Assembly (NCBI GenBank): GCA_029448655.1
Contig: JACCLO010000015.1
Span: forward strand, 806,001 to 870,000
DNA: 64,000 nucleotides
DNA from: Wolfiporia cocos
Taxonomy: Eukaryota; Basidiomycota; Agaricomycetes; Polyporales; Phaeolaceae
Direction of reading: 5' to 3'
Part shown: positions 36,977 to 49,324 of the stretch, piece by piece
Numbering within the stretch: position 1 is the first letter of the stretch
Layout of the letters: the number at the start of each line of letters is the position of its first letter
The notes under the pieces: model-generated
What the model was told of the DNA's origin: nothing
The model's input: the letters and a program-made list of their open reading frames with translations, nothing else
Database searches by the model: none
Translations under genes and position numbers: made by a program

Positions 36977-37493
36977 ACTCTACCACCCCCCCCTTCCACC
37001 TGATCAGCGAAGAGATAGAATCTGCAGTGTTGCCTTGGCGCAGGACGGTGTGGCGATGGCAGACTGATGGTGCAGCGGTGGGCAAGCTAGCGGGTTGCTA
37101 CTGCATTAGTATATAGGCTGGTCGGAGCAATGGGGCTCACCAGCAGTTTGCAACCCTTATCTGTACTCAGAACTCAGGCCCCAATGGGTGATTTCAACAC
37201 AACTCTGGTGTGATGGGGAACGGCATACCCTGAACTTTTGCGCGCCGCCTCGTCCTTTGTCGGCCGCGCTCGCGCCGTTCTCCGGTGGCGCACACGCGCG
37301 CCTGGCGACACGACGCAGCAGTCGACGTCTTCTGGCGCCGCAGACGGCGCGTCGCTCGGTCTCGTGACCAGACGGTAAACTCCGACGGAGTTTGAATATC
37401 TGAGGACGCGTCGCGGTGGTTGAGTGTTGCTTGTCCCCACGACTGTCTCACTCAAGTCTCGATACATTCTCCTGCCGCTCCCCCTTGTTCACT
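36977..37493. other. Intergenic, GC-rich right half, possible promoter
   Basis: No gene is supported. A TATATA word near 37110 and a pyrimidine-rich stretch before ATG 37494 could be the promoter and leader of the next gene. 37359-37417 is a single-arm relative of the foldback at 49351-49479 (CTCGTG-CCAGACGGTAAA, GACGGAGTTTGAATATCTGAG). Confidence 0.4.
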
Positions 37494-38623
37494 ATGACGA
37501 CTACCCAGCAGGAAGGCTCTATACCTGTTGCTGTAGTTGACTACGACCACCACCCCCATTCATCTATCCTGTACCCCTCGAGGAGGACGTATCTGCGCTC
37601 TTTCAGTAGGCTGGAATGGCATGCCTACACACACAGCGGTGAGCTGCGCCATCCCTCTTTCACACGCCGGTCTCACCTCACTCGCTCGGCCGTGGCAGGC
37701 CGCACGCTGGCGACGCTACCGACCCTTACGTTGGCGTCTACGCACCACCTGCGCCGGCGTCCGTCGCAGACGCGGTGCACATCCGGTGGACCGGCCTCCT
37801 CCACACGCCATTTGTGACTGACGTCGTGACCGTGCTCATGTTCATCCCCCTCCCTTCCAATCCCTGCCCTCTCATAGTGACTCGGTGCTGATTTATTGAT
37901 ATGGTAACTGCGGGCGCCGGGCGCCGGCCGCACTCACTGCTGTGACCGCACACGGCATCCCGACTGTGCCTGCGGTGTATGTTCATGCTGATACTAAGAG
38001 GATGGTGCCGCCCACGCCGTGGGCGGGGTCAGAGGACACGTGATGCTTGCTCCTTGGGAGGAACGAGGAGGGCCGGGAGGAGGAGGGCGTGTGGGCGCTG
38101 GCGGAGACTAGTGTGGGAAAATGGGATGAGCTGATGGGTGGGTGATCGAATCCTCCTCTGAACCCTGGCCATAGGTTTCGACGCTGATCGCAATGGAGGT
38201 CTCCCACTTGAAGCTCAAGCGCTCACTATCCTCACCAATCAAGACATCATCCTCGAAGACTTCGAGCAGGTGCGGCACTATTTCACGACACCCCAGCTTC
38301 GCAGGTACCTCCTCTTCGATCAAATGCTTCGCGCCGGTCCGATCGACCTTGAGGAGTTCACGCTGCCGGGTGGCTACGAAGCTTTATGGTCGCTATGGGC
38401 AGAGGATCTATGGTGCCCTCACCAGTTCTCGGAGTATGACTCCACCGCCAATACGACGATCGTTCACGGGCAGCCGCTTCCCCCTGGGTTCTTCAATCCG
38501 CTGACTACCCCTCACGCCGAGGACAGGGACGCACTCACACCAGTGCAGATCGCTACGTGTGCCGGGCCAGCTGTGTTGATTTCTTTTGCACACTCATCTC
38601 GTCACTGTCAGAGCTGGAAATAA
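37494..38623 (+). CDS. HQFSEY-motif protein of unknown function (copy 1)
   Basis: Not a recognised family. A possible first exon starts at ATG 37494 (MTTTQQEGSIPVAVVDYDHH, then SRLEWHAYTHS) and meets a GTGAGC donor near 37640. A later exon opens after CCATAG at 38175 and reads LPLEAQALTILTNQDIILED, FTTPQLRRYLLFDQML, LPGGYEALWSLW, CPHQFSEY, VHGQPLPPGFFNP. The block from LTILTNQD to the PPGF motif aligns with the protein encoded at 59101-59839. Shared words include LT-L-N-D, Q-RR-FDQ-L, GGY, SLWA, HQFSEY and I/V-HG-P-P--F--P, so it is a real conserved domain. Exons between 37640 and 38175 are uncertain. The 3' end overlaps the start of the AIF-like relic. Only the 38175-38623 part is well supported. 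Confidence 0.42.
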
Positions 38624-39482
38624 CAACGATTCTCGGAGACCGGCTCGACCTTTCGAGCATCAAGGCTGGTAAGACAACTCCAGGCTCTAACGGCAAAGAA
38701 GAGCGTGTTGTTTGAACACTTGGCGGGCGCGAGATCAGCGCCGAGCTCATTGTACGCATCCTCACTTTTTTGAGAATCAGCATCATGTACTCATGCTATT
38801 CCCAGCTACTTTGCACTGGTCAGAAATCTATTACCGATCTTGTCACATGGGCAATTTCAGATGCAGTTATACTCGATGGATCGAAGAAAGACTCATACGT
38901 GTCAAGCGAACAATGCAGGTCGCTGTCCCCAATAATCCCGCTGCGCCCGACATGCCAGTAGATTCTGCCACGGAGGGTGGTGATGAACATTTGCACGTAC
39001 CACATCCGCACTTATTCGCTATTGGCGACGCTATGGATGCGTTCGGGGCAATGAACCGGGAGAAGCTCATACTTCCAGGTAAGCAGTAACTGGGTTTTCA
39101 TCGAGATGCCTTATAATGATGGAGGATTCAAGGCAGAAGTAGCAACGAGCAACATCTTGAAGCTCATTAATCGCTCAGAGAGACTTGGAACGCACGGAAA
39201 TGCTGGGGATCAAGCAGACTCGTCAAACGACGACTTCGAGCAATTTACGCCTGGCCCTCCGATGATCAAGACTACACTCGGTCTCGTGAGCAACCCCCCC
39301 CCCCCTCCCCCCTTTCCTAGTTGCTGTTTGGTGCCTCATAAGACTTCATTTATGGACTAAACAGCTATATGAGGTTGACGGAGAAGTAGGCACGAAGATG
39401 GATGGGACGCCGGACTTGGAGGCGCATCAGATGTGGCAGCTCTATGGCGTTGAGACCGACGGAGACAAGATGTATGAGTGAT
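38596..39482 (+). pseudogene. AIF/AMID-like FAD oxidoreductase fragment, C-terminal half
   Basis: Proteins of this family are flavin NAD(P)H oxidoreductases related to AIFM2. The plus strand reads LEITTILGDRLDLSSIKAGK, KEERVV, a stop (TGA 38713-38715 where arginine is expected), TLGGREISAELI, an intron, LLCTGQKSITDLV. In another frame it continues VKRTMQVAVP and HPHLFAIGDAMDAFGAMN, where HLFAIGDA is the second FAD-binding motif of the fold. It then reads AEVATSNILKLINRSERL and FEQFTPGPPMIKTTLGLV, a short intron with a C-rich run (39297-39312), and YEVDGEVGTKMDG up to TGA near 39482. The N-terminal FAD-binding half is absent; instead the HQFSEY gene lies directly upstream. At least one frameshift and one stop make it non-functional. 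Confidence 0.72.
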
Positions 39483-39851
39483 TGGCTCTCGTATGCATTG
39501 TTCGGACATTCTTGTCACTCTACGCCGGCTTTGGTTATGCTTCTTTCTTGTCTTGTACCATTATTGCATACCTCGCCCTGAAGACAAACGAGCGGCAAGG
39601 GTGGCTACTTTCTGCTAATAAGAAATATCATATATCATACATATACCAGCTATGTTTGAAGCGTCCGCAGAAGCACAAGCTTGTATTCTGGACAACGTCG
39701 GCTCGAATCGGCGTCTTAATTCAGAGATGTCTAGTAGCGCGCGCGTCGCGTCGCGTCATGTATTCGTGACGGGTGTGACACTACGCGTTTCCGCGTCGCG
39801 CCTCGTTCTTGACAGCCATACTAGTTACTCCTTGTACACCCACCATTTGAA
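39483..39851. other. Intergenic, likely promoter of the next gene
   Basis: No coding evidence. It contains a GCGCGCGTCGCGTCGCGTC stretch at 39738-39756 just upstream of ATG 39852, and no clear TATA box. Confidence 0.4.
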
Positions 39852-42800
39852 ATGTCTGCCTCCGATTCTCCTTTCAAATTGCTGCAGCAGATTATCTCGA
39901 AATCTCGCGCCAAGAATAGCAAAAGTCTAGCAGAGGCCCTCGAGAAGGTGTCCTCCCACCTCGTCTTACTCGTAAGGCAGCTATTTGGGGCTCAGTGGAT
40001 GTCTGTTCATCATCATATAGAATTTATCCACGATATCCGAGCAAGCATCCAAAGCATTATCTCAATGTCTGCGCAGGATCCTTCTTCCCATATACTCTGC
40101 TTTTCCGCAGCCTGCCCTTGAAGCCGCTGCCGCGATTTTCTACAAGGTCTATCACGAGAAGGTTCTCCCAACTCTTAAAAAGCAGCAGAATGAGCAACAG
40201 GGGTTATGGGAAGGAGTGCTCAACTCTCTCTTGTCCGGTGTTCTCATATGCTTTAGTTCGATGTTTACGCTTTGTCCGGGAAGCTGACTATGTCCAGGAT
40301 TTTCTCGATGAAAGTGAAAACGGTAATATCCATCCCCATTCCCTTCTCCAGATGGGCTCATGCGTGTGCTAGACAAAGGCAAAAGTAGCAAAGCAAAGGA
40401 TGTCATAGCAGCCATGCTTTTTCCCAATCTATGCGACATATGTTTCTCACCAACTGCTCCGATGATAAGTACTGGTTTACGATGCACTGTACGGTCTCTT
40501 ACACCTTTATTTATGCGCCAAATTTATACTCATTTTGACATTACCAGGCATATACTCTTCTCACCGATTCTGCTGCGATGCATCACGCCAATCAACACAC
40601 GCTTCGTGACGACCAAATCCTTGGAGGGTGAGCCTGATTCCATTTTACCTTACTATGCCGCATACCATTTCTTGTGCATAGTCGTCGCCTTGGAGCCACC
40701 ATCTGGTGCACCAAAGGTAAGCTCTCTCAAAGCAGCATCATGTCAGATTCCAATACCATGATCCAGATTTCCTTCCTCTGGAGAGCTTGTTGACGCTATT
40801 TGCACATTTATTGCCTTCAATGAAGGGGACTGCCTCCAGCCACGCAAAGCATACTGCATTCATCCAGTCTGTGTTCAGCAAGTTGTCTCCCCCAGAGACC
40901 ACCAGCATCGGACAAAAGGTCGTGGGGCTGCTTGAGAACGTGCCCTCGGAGGAGTGGGACGTGACCTCACGGAAGATTGCCGAAGCACTGGCTGCTGGCG
41001 ACCGGACTTTGTGAGTAACTTAAGCTGCCGTATTATCACGCTGACCGGTGCCATATAGCCTGCAGCCTTTTGCGATAGAAGAAGTCTGTGCCTGTGGGCA
41101 AACACAGCGATGCGATAGGCTATATGTCGATCCCAAGGCAATACTCGTGAACGTGCTCATAGAAGTGTGCCTTTTGACCTTATTTGATGTCTGTCATATG
41201 GCGAGCTGACTATATGTTCATACATCGATACAGGATAACCAATATGAATCCCTGACAATCTCATACACTTCCATACACAAAATAGATATCCTGCACGAGC
41301 GTTCTGGCGAGGAGAGGGTCGGCGCACAGGTGCAAATTGTCATGTGCAGTCCTCCTGTTCTCGGAGGAGAACCGATAACCTCTGGCATAGACAAAAGCAG
41401 CCCAGTTGTAACGTTTACTCTTACGAGCGGCGATCTGAACAGATTCGCAAATGCGTTGCGCAACAGAGGTCAAGTAAGAAAGCGTAGCTTATACTTTCTA
41501 TCTGGCTTGCGAATGCTGACACGGTATCGTAATGCAGGGACAGAAGTATAGAGAGATACTCCCACAGAAGCTATCACTAGTGACGTCGCCACTGGTTTTA
41601 AATTTTGACACCCAGGGCAAGCCGATGAAACAACTAAGCCAATCCGAGGTGCGCTAAATTGATCGCATTCTTCCATGACTGATCTCCACTCACTAGAGGA
41701 TTGAGAAAGTCCAACAATGTGAGTATCACACAATCCATAGCATCCGTGCTCATCAACACTGTCAACTTTCCACTAGTCTACAATACCAACCAAAGCAGTG
41801 ACGAACTCAGCTGCGAATCAGACCTTGATAATGCGACTAGTTCGAGATCTTCTGCTATCGACGAACGTCAGTCTATGAAATCTATGCCCCATATATGTTC
41901 GAAAAATATCCGAAGAGAAGCCTTTGGTGCAAGCGATGAGGAACTATATGATCCATCTGATGTCGACTCGGTTCTGCTGGCCCCGCCGCAACGTAGGCAA
42001 CGGTCGGAAGGCCCTAGAGTAATCTCCACTAGGTCAGCCAAATCGCCTGAATCTCGACTTGCCGGGAAAACCCGCAAGTCGACCAATAACTCTGTTGCCG
42101 CCAAGGCCTACAAGAGAAAGCAAGATTCTACTGAGTGCAGCAAAGACGGTCCTAACTCAGATAAGCTGGCAGAGGACGCTGTTGCCAATAAACGGTCCAA
42201 GACTTCCCCGACAGGTCGTAGTGCTCTTTGCACACCAGTTCCTCCAGAGCGCACGGAATCTCAGGTGCTTCAGCCTTGTTCTACAGCAGCGACTAGGGCA
42301 ACCAACAGATATCGCGGCGAAAAGGAGAAAATATGTTCTCCTACCTCATGCTCCCACATGATTGACTATGGTGCTCTACCCAAATCCGATCCATTTTCGT
42401 CTACTCGGAACACGTCGTCTCCTCTCACAGCTTTGTCTGCTCATCGCAAGAAGGCCAACAATAAGCCTGCCCCGGAAAGCAAAGCCCCTCAGTCGAGCAC
42501 GACCAAAGGTAGACCTCATAAAGCAAAGCTCTGGAAGACAAAACCATCTCCGCCGGGTCCTATCGTCTACCAGGGAGCCTCGGACGACGATCCGTTATGC
42601 GACAGGCATGAGCTATCTGACACGTTCGTCGAGGACGAACCTGTCGAAGAGACTAAGGAAAATCAATCGGAAGTAAAAATCGAGACACACGCAAGGCATG
42701 TGGTCCCTGCTCTCGCAGCCAGTGCTTCGACAATGGACAAAAGGGTATGTTTGTTCTCTTGCGTTCTCGTGATTGATGAGAAAGCCATATCATGGTCGTG

Positions 42801-44235
42801 GACTACAGAGGGTCGAAATGTCAACCCCTGCCTTGCAAGAGAAAGCTCGCCCATTGTCAGGTTCTACCAACATTGCTAAGGCGCGTGTACCGTGACACTT
42901 TCTATGCCATACGCTAATACTAAAACAGTCCACAAGCAAAAAGAGAAAGATTGCGCTGTGGGCCAACCTCACTCCTGAAGCCCCTCACAGATCTGCGACC
43001 GTAGACAACAGTATGAGCGGGGTTCCTGGTGTTCACCATGAAGAAACCATACAGCCTACACTGAATACTTCAGGACACCCATCTCTGTCCAAGAAGTCTA
43101 TGTCATCATCCGCATCTGAAAGCCTCTTGACGGGATCTGGTAACATTCATACAGGGCCTCTGCCTGAGGAGCCAGCCACTGCTGAAGATTCTATGTCAGA
43201 CATCTCCGAAGTTGCCAACAAGGCGATACATGCAACCGTAGCAGACTCCATGCTCAGAACGAATACCACACCAAGATCCGATTGTATGCATTCTCCTGCT
43301 CCTCTCGTCATTCCCTCTCCGGAAAAGCTTGAGCAAACTGATTTTGAGTTGACGGAGGTAACATCCACCCCAATTGGCAAGGTCGTTGAGGTCGATGATC
43401 ATGCAGGAGACTCTGTCTCCATGAGAAAGACCCATCCTAGACATTCTGTTACCTTCGTGCCAGTCATGGAAGAACGCGAACCGTCACCGGAGTTGACCTT
43501 TGAGATTGGTTCTCGGAGTCAGCCCACATCGCTGAGCCCGTACAAGCGAGAGAGGGCTACTGGTAAACTTATACATAGATACAACGGTGCACTTCTGACT
43601 TTTGTTGTTAGTGTCACTGGGACAGCTGCTGCAGGATATTGAACACGAGCCTTTCGTAAGGCGACGTGAACGTGGCTCATTCCAGAAAACAAATATAACG
43701 GGTGCTGGGAACCGCTCGTGGTGCAAGGAAGCCACTGCAAATGTCCAGGACATCGAAGATGTTCTGCAGGAGTTGCATCAGGTGCTGTAGAAGCTGCTAA
43801 GGATATTGCGGTATGCTGAGTATGTGCTCGACCCTCGCAGGCTATTTTCGACAAGATCACGGATCGCTTTGATAGCGTACGTGAAGAAGTGCGCATTGAT
43901 CGGAGTGCAATCCTCTGGGAGGCAGCGCAGGATCTTATGCAAATGCGTGCAGATAGGTGTGTGCTGACTGCCCGTACATACTTCGCGTTCTTGCGGACCT
44001 GCTGATCCCTGTGAATGGCCACTGCAGTGTCACCCACTTCAACCGCCTTATCAACCTCGAGGCCGAATATGCGTCCTCTGGGTGTGCTGTCATTGGCAGT
44101 TTGGAAGAGTTGCTTCGCGCAAACGAAGGGATATGCTGCAAAATAGAAGAGACGATAAAGACTATCGATTGTACAACACTCGTTGGAAGGATGCTGTTGG
44201 TCCTAGTGGAAATTCCCGCGAGCCTGAGACAGTGA
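39852..44235 (+). CDS. Large multi-exon protein, possible Red1/SYCP2-like meiotic axis protein
   Basis: Exons join across short GT-AG introns from ATG 39852. The N-terminal part is helical (SPFKLLQQIISKSRAKNSKS; NLSTISEQASKALSQCLRRI after a 49-bp intron; FPPLESLLTLFAHLLPSMKG; FIQSVFSKLSPPETTSIGQK). A beta-rich, PH-like part follows (DPKAILVNVLIEDNQYESLT, KIDILHERSGEERVGAQVQI, VVTFTLTSGDLNRFANALRN, LPQKLSLVTSPLVLNFDTQG). A long polar, Ser/Lys-rich disordered part covers 41820-43560. C-terminal coiled coils close it (NVQDIEDVLQELHQ, AIFDKITDRFDSVREEVRID, FNRLINLEAEYASSG), with a stop at 44233-44235. ARM-like, PH-like, disordered and coiled-coil parts in this order resemble Red1/SYCP2 axis proteins, but that rests on architecture alone. 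Exon joins at 40220-40480 could not be settled, so minor decay is possible. Frames are otherwise clean. Confidence 0.5.
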
Positions 44236-46080
44236 AAGGAATACAACTGTGTTATAGTAGAGAACGTGGTGAGTTTGCTCGATATCACAAACGCTCTAGT
44301 ATAAATCATTGCATGTTGATCATCACATGCGGCTGTAGCATGAAATGGGAAACAAGACACAGCTGTATACAAGCGATTGGTCCACACACGCCTCAGAAGG
44401 GATAGTGTTAGTTTACACGACTGTTGCAAGTGGAAGGTGATATGTGCAATGCATGTAACTCTCACCTAACTACCATTGTCCGGCATTCGATACTCAAATA
44501 ACTCGTTGTTCTAACAATGGTATGCCAATAACCCCACGCAAAACCACCTAGCATTCCAATGCAGTGTGAGGAAGCTAAAGTATTCGCCGTGACACCTCGC
44601 TACCCAGCTTCCTTTGTTCATACCGTCTCGATACAGAGTGCCTTGCGTTATGCATCCATCAGGCTCATCTCGACCACTGTTGGGGCACAGCCACTCCTCA
44701 CCGGTGTGGCACCCTTCTCTTCCCATCCCACACACCACACTATCTTCCATTTTCCACACTCTCATTGAATGATTACTTCTTCCATCATTGCCGAACACAC
44801 TCTCTGACACCCGTAACATAAGTTTATATCCGATGATGGCGACAGCCTGAGACATCATTTCACGCCATTGCGGCGGGTCTCTTGGCACGGAAAGATTAGG
44901 TTTACTTCTCAATAAAATTGGCTATGAGCACAGCTGTGCACGCATCAAAGCACGCATTGGTGAGCTGATTTGCTATCGACCTCCGCCATTATATGGGCTG
45001 GAACTGCATCAGAATGGTGCCTGTGCACAGCACACATGAAAGCGTGAAGGGGACTTGCTAGGCGCACCATTCACGAAGGGTTCACGAGCCTAGACGATCA
45101 TTGCGAGATGAATGGGCATGGTGTCTCACTGTGCCTTGTGAACAAGTGCCTCGCTAGTGCAGATGCATTCGGGTGACGGGCATCGCGAGATGAACGGACT
45201 TCTCACTCTGAGTGCGAGTCGACTTCGTGATCGCGTACTAGCTTGCCGTGAAATTAAGGGTATGGATCGTAAACGCCCAGCGCCACCGATGCCGCACGTC
45301 GGCACACTGGTTTGTCATCATGGGACCCTGGACACCGTGCATATATGGTAGTACACAAAGCTTGACAGATATGTGGTAATTCGACGTCCACAGCCCAATA
45401 GCTCCACAGTAAGAACGATGCAACACATTGTGTCATCACTACAAGTAGATACAACTTCTGGGAGTGGGCCAGAAAGATCGTGCACCGTAAGAAGCGCAGA
45501 ACACTTTTTTGTGGTGCATGATAGGCACACCACCGACGTAGAGTTTATGTCTCCGTGATCAGTACAGTCCTCTGCCATATAACTTGTTTATGAAATATAT
45601 TATTACAAACAAAGGGAGGGGAATGAGCTACCAAGGGAGGATGTACGCACAGTCACTTTAGGAGACAAGATTCACATGTGTGCGATGAACGGGCGCTTAA
45701 TGGGCCAAACCTAGATTCGTGTCTTGTCGACTTACGATTGTCGCCCCAGCACCTTAACGCGTATCAGAACCGGAACGCTTGCTCGTGCGCATGCTTGTTT
45801 CAGGATGACGCGGGGCAAGAACCAATAAAAACCAACCCGTAAGTGAGGAATGCCCATTCATTTGAGCAGAAATAACCAAGGTGTTAAACATACAGCACTG
45901 GACGATGTTGTACGGCCCCATATTGAACGCTACATAAAGATGAACATGTCATGGTGAAGCAGAGGGTGTCAAGATAAACGGTGAAGATTCTGCTGAGCAT
46001 GAGAACAGAGAGGGGAAGAACGCTTATTAAAATTATCAAGTCCTGCCGTACAAAAGCTATAGTCGCAACACGACATATAG
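44236..46080. other. No gene seen (1.8 kb)
   Basis: Open frames on both strands (for example 44511-44912 minus, 45157-45351 plus) lack recognisable motifs or plausible splicing. A short near-repeat around GCGAGATGAA(T/C)GG occurs at 45104 and 45185. Confidence 0.45.
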
Positions 46081-46225
46081 GCCCCGGCTCTGCCCCGGCC
46101 TAGGCTGGGCCCCCGGCCTAGGCTGGGCTAAGCCGTGAGCCGTCAGTGGGGGCCCGAGGTTTTGGAAAACCGTGGGCCGTCCAAAGCCAAAGCTGGGGCT
46201 TTTGGGCCAGGCCGGGCCCAGCACA
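46081..46225. repeat. GGCC-rich low-complexity stretch
   Basis: Irregular repeats of GGCCTAGGCTGGGC, GGGCCGGGCC-like and GGGGCTTTTGGGCC words over about 145 bases, unlike the surrounding A/T-rich DNA. Similar sequence occurs in terminal regions of some fungal and plant DNA transposons, but no partner repeat was found here. Confidence 0.45.
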
Positions 46226-46299
46226 TCACTATATACATGATGTACCTCGGTGCCGATGCAGAGTTGTCAAATCATTAGCATCAGATGTACAGCAGTTTC

Positions 46300-46745
46300 T
46301 GCCAATAGCCATCACAGAGCCGGGATCTCTTGAAGAAGAACTCCCACATGAAGCTGATGACTCGTATGGGCCTATAGACATAGACAATGCCGATGTCGCA
46401 GCGCCGAGTAATAGTGCAAGCATTTTGGATACACAAGTTGCTTAAGTCACAGGCTCCGTTACGAAATCTGTCGAATGGGAGGGGCCGGTACTGTTCGTGA
46501 CCCTGGGACACGGGGATATTCTTATCTTAAACGGTGATGATTTCGAGGTACGTTGCGGCACTGTCTTTGCCACCCAGCTGACATTCATTCCAACCAGTGT
46601 TCACTGAATCGGACCGGCATGAGCATTGGTATGCATGGTGATGTATCTTCCTTCCAAAGTACTGAGCTTTCTTTCCAGTACTCATCGGCAGTCACTGAAG
46701 TGGAAGTGGAGCATTTCTCGCCAGTAGTGATGCATGATGTCTGAT
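46300..46745 (+). pseudogene. Fragment of an unassigned protein, FVTLGHGDI motif
   Basis: The plus strand reads EPGSLEEELPHEADDSYGPI, DIDNADVAAPSNSASI, a stop (TAA 46443-46445), TGSVTKSVEWEGPVLF and VTLGHGDILILNGDDFE. A GTACGT donor then follows, and after an intron comes LNRTGMSIG. The LGHGDIL-x-x-GDDFEYS-x-RTGMSI pattern resembles a product-binding loop of small Fe/2-oxoglutarate (AlkB-like) proteins, but this is a guess from a short motif. The acidic leader and the in-frame stop suggest a broken copy of a repeated fungal gene. Confidence 0.3.
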
Positions 46746-46824
46746 CCTTCATGCTACATTGTAATGCAAATGCAAATGCAATATCACAATGCAATGTTCA
46801 CACTCTAGATTTACATTACAAATA

Positions 46825-49110
46825 TTACACGGTCATTACACCGCTGACACAACCGATAAGCAAGGCATCGACATTGCCGCCAGCCTCTTGCTGAATCTAG
46901 GTGTCAAACTCCTCGAACAACTTCATCGCCCGTCCCCCATGCTCCTTTTCTGCCTTCTTCGCAGGCCACATGGCCTTCTCATGAATTCCCACAAATCTCA
47001 CCATGATACGCGCGTTGGGATCGTCCTCAAGTATTTCGACAGCTAGGTCTACTGTCCATATATCATGGCCATAGAACGAGGCCTCCTTGATGTGGTGGCA
47101 CGCATACTCGTCTGGGGGATTGTTATCGAACGTCCACTTGAGCACGTGGGAATTGAACGTGATGGCTGTGATATTATGATTAGGAAGACCACCAGATACC
47201 CATCGCATCCGAAAACGCACCCGTCCAGATAGTACCTGGGTGGTTCACCGCAAGCGTCAAACTCCCCGTGCCTGCAACACGGTCTATAGAGTTATTCAGT
47301 GCCACAATGGTGAAGTTGTGCTCTGGAGCATCCATGTGCTCCGGTTTTAGAGGCAGCTCAAACTTGTACGGCGTCAAGAACTATCTCTGGGTCAGTATGA
47401 TGTCGAATGCGCATTTAACAGCCTATACCCACCGCAGAGAACGGATCCATGGTGTCGCAATCGTTGTTCCACGCATTCATTGGCATGGAAATAGGCACCC
47501 CGCCTGGCACACTGAGCTGCCGTGCGATGCTGTGCGCCAGCGCGTTGAACCAGGGCACGCTGTCCACCGCAGCGATGTGTAGGTGTAGGTGCTGCTCCGC
47601 TGTAGTGACCTACAACACAGCCCGCGCACAAGCGGATGCACACACACATTCTCCATGTGAATGATGAAGATGCGCTTCTAGTACATCGGGTCGAAGGGCG
47701 TTCGCATCGAGAGCATGACCATGGTGACTGCGGTGAGCACGGAGAATAGCAGCGCCCCACGTGCAATCGTGTGCTGGCCAAACCGCTGCACAAATAGCAC
47801 GAACAGCAGGAGCGTGTACGCACACGACGATCAAGGCAGTAGTGTGCTCCGTGGGCGCATCCTCGCCGATGCCACCTGTCTGAGTGGGCGGATCAGCTGC
47901 GAACAGCGTGACAGCATGGGGACTTACTAGTGGCACGAAGACGTCGAGAGTCGTATAGAACATCTGCACGCCGAGCGACATCAGCATGAGCAGCACGAGC
48001 GCGTAGCTCCATGGCGACATATCCTGGTCGGGCCACACGAGCTTCGCGTTTGGGATAACGGCAAGAAGGATCGGGAAGGTGGACAGCGCAAACACACCCA
48101 CGGAGCTGATGTCGAGGTGCTGGCCCATGCACACTAGGAGCGACTGAAGGACCAGGACCGAACTGAATGCTGAGCATTCACGTACGTGACTGACGAGCAG
48201 CTGCGACACCATTGCACCTAGGCATTACATCAAGATGTGAGAATATGACCTTGAGGCCGTCTAATAGATGCACCAGTCAAAGCAGCAGGCACGTACAGAA
48301 GTATGCATGCCTGCTTGGACGAGATCCAGCTCCTGCCTTTTCCGAAGACCCTGACTATTGTGAATGCGACGATGTTCGAACTGGCAAATGCGCCATTGAA
48401 CTGCTCCGAGACGATGCTCGCGAATTGCCTCAGTGTATGTGCGCAGTTTATGTGCGTCTAATCCACGACCAGGAGTGTCGCAAACAGAGCGCGGTGTAGA
48501 GGACTTTTGCGGCAAAGAAAGAATAAGTGATGAACATGCCGAGGTACTGAAGGAAGATAGTGGCCGGGCGCGTATACCCTTCTGTTGGCGTTGGCAATGG
48601 AGACTCCGCAGAGGAGAGGTAGCGGAGGATTCCGAGGACGTTCTCGCCCATGTGCTACGAGTGACAGATTACGATGAGTTGAGTGTGTGATGCATAAAGG
48701 TAGATTCCTTACTTGAGCAGCACCTGGTTGGATGTTTTTCACCAAACCCATTAGTGCTTTCAGCATGCATCGCTAGCGAACCCAGTACACACTGATAGAG
48801 GTAGCTGTTGCCGACGACAGCCAGCTTAATGCAACGTCAATCCAGAGGTACTAGCACGATGGCGCAAGCACATATGTCAAGCCCGGTGACATTGAGGTAT
48901 TAATGCTCGAGTTGCCGGAAGTCTGTGCTATTCCGTGCATGTCGCATCACTTCCCGCACATGTACACGGCTATGGGTCAGAGTCGGTACAAAGGTGGACT
49001 TACTCAGACAACATGACTCCCGAGCTGAACACCTCATTGGCGACAATGGTGCCGTACAGCCTGAGGATGGTAAAGGCATAAGGAAGCGTCCAGGATGTGG
49101 TGTTTGGATG
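46825..49110 (-). pseudogene. ER metallopeptidase (M28-type membrane peptidase) C-terminal relic
   Basis: On the minus strand the order fits the multi-pass membrane and lumenal C-terminal half of ER metallopeptidase 1-like proteins. LPYAFTILRLYGTIVANEVF (49090) and a segment with MFITYSFFAAKVLYTALC (48550) are followed by membrane stretches ISSVGVFALSTFPILLAVIP and WSYALVLLMLMSLGVQMFYT (48090-47960). Next come an intron and VFVIHMENV-like sequence in a shifted frame (47660). Lumenal domain words follow: MTPYKFELPLKPEHM (47370), EHNFTIVALNNSIDRVAGTG, LKWTFDNNPPDEYACHHIKE, ASFYGHDIWTVDLAVEILED, MVRFVGIHEKAMWPAKKAEK. A TAG at 46897-46899 replaces an expected tryptophan, and coding continues in frame (IQQEAGGNVDALLIGC) to TAA at 46825-46827. 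The catalytic M28 domain is missing and several frame changes occur. Confidence 0.72.
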
Positions 49111-49324
49111 TATTACCTTGGCGCATGTGGGTAAACATTATTTATAAACGAGAAAGGGAGGAACAGCAGGATCAGCTCACAAAGCGCCGGTTTGCACATA
49201 TGTGTTCCAGAGAGAGCTGGCTGGGATCGAAATAACAAGCTGCAGTACAACTATCACTTTTCACACTAAACCAGTATATGCTCCTCTTCGGCGCCTATGG
49301 ATCGAAGAGATCGGCAGAGACGGT

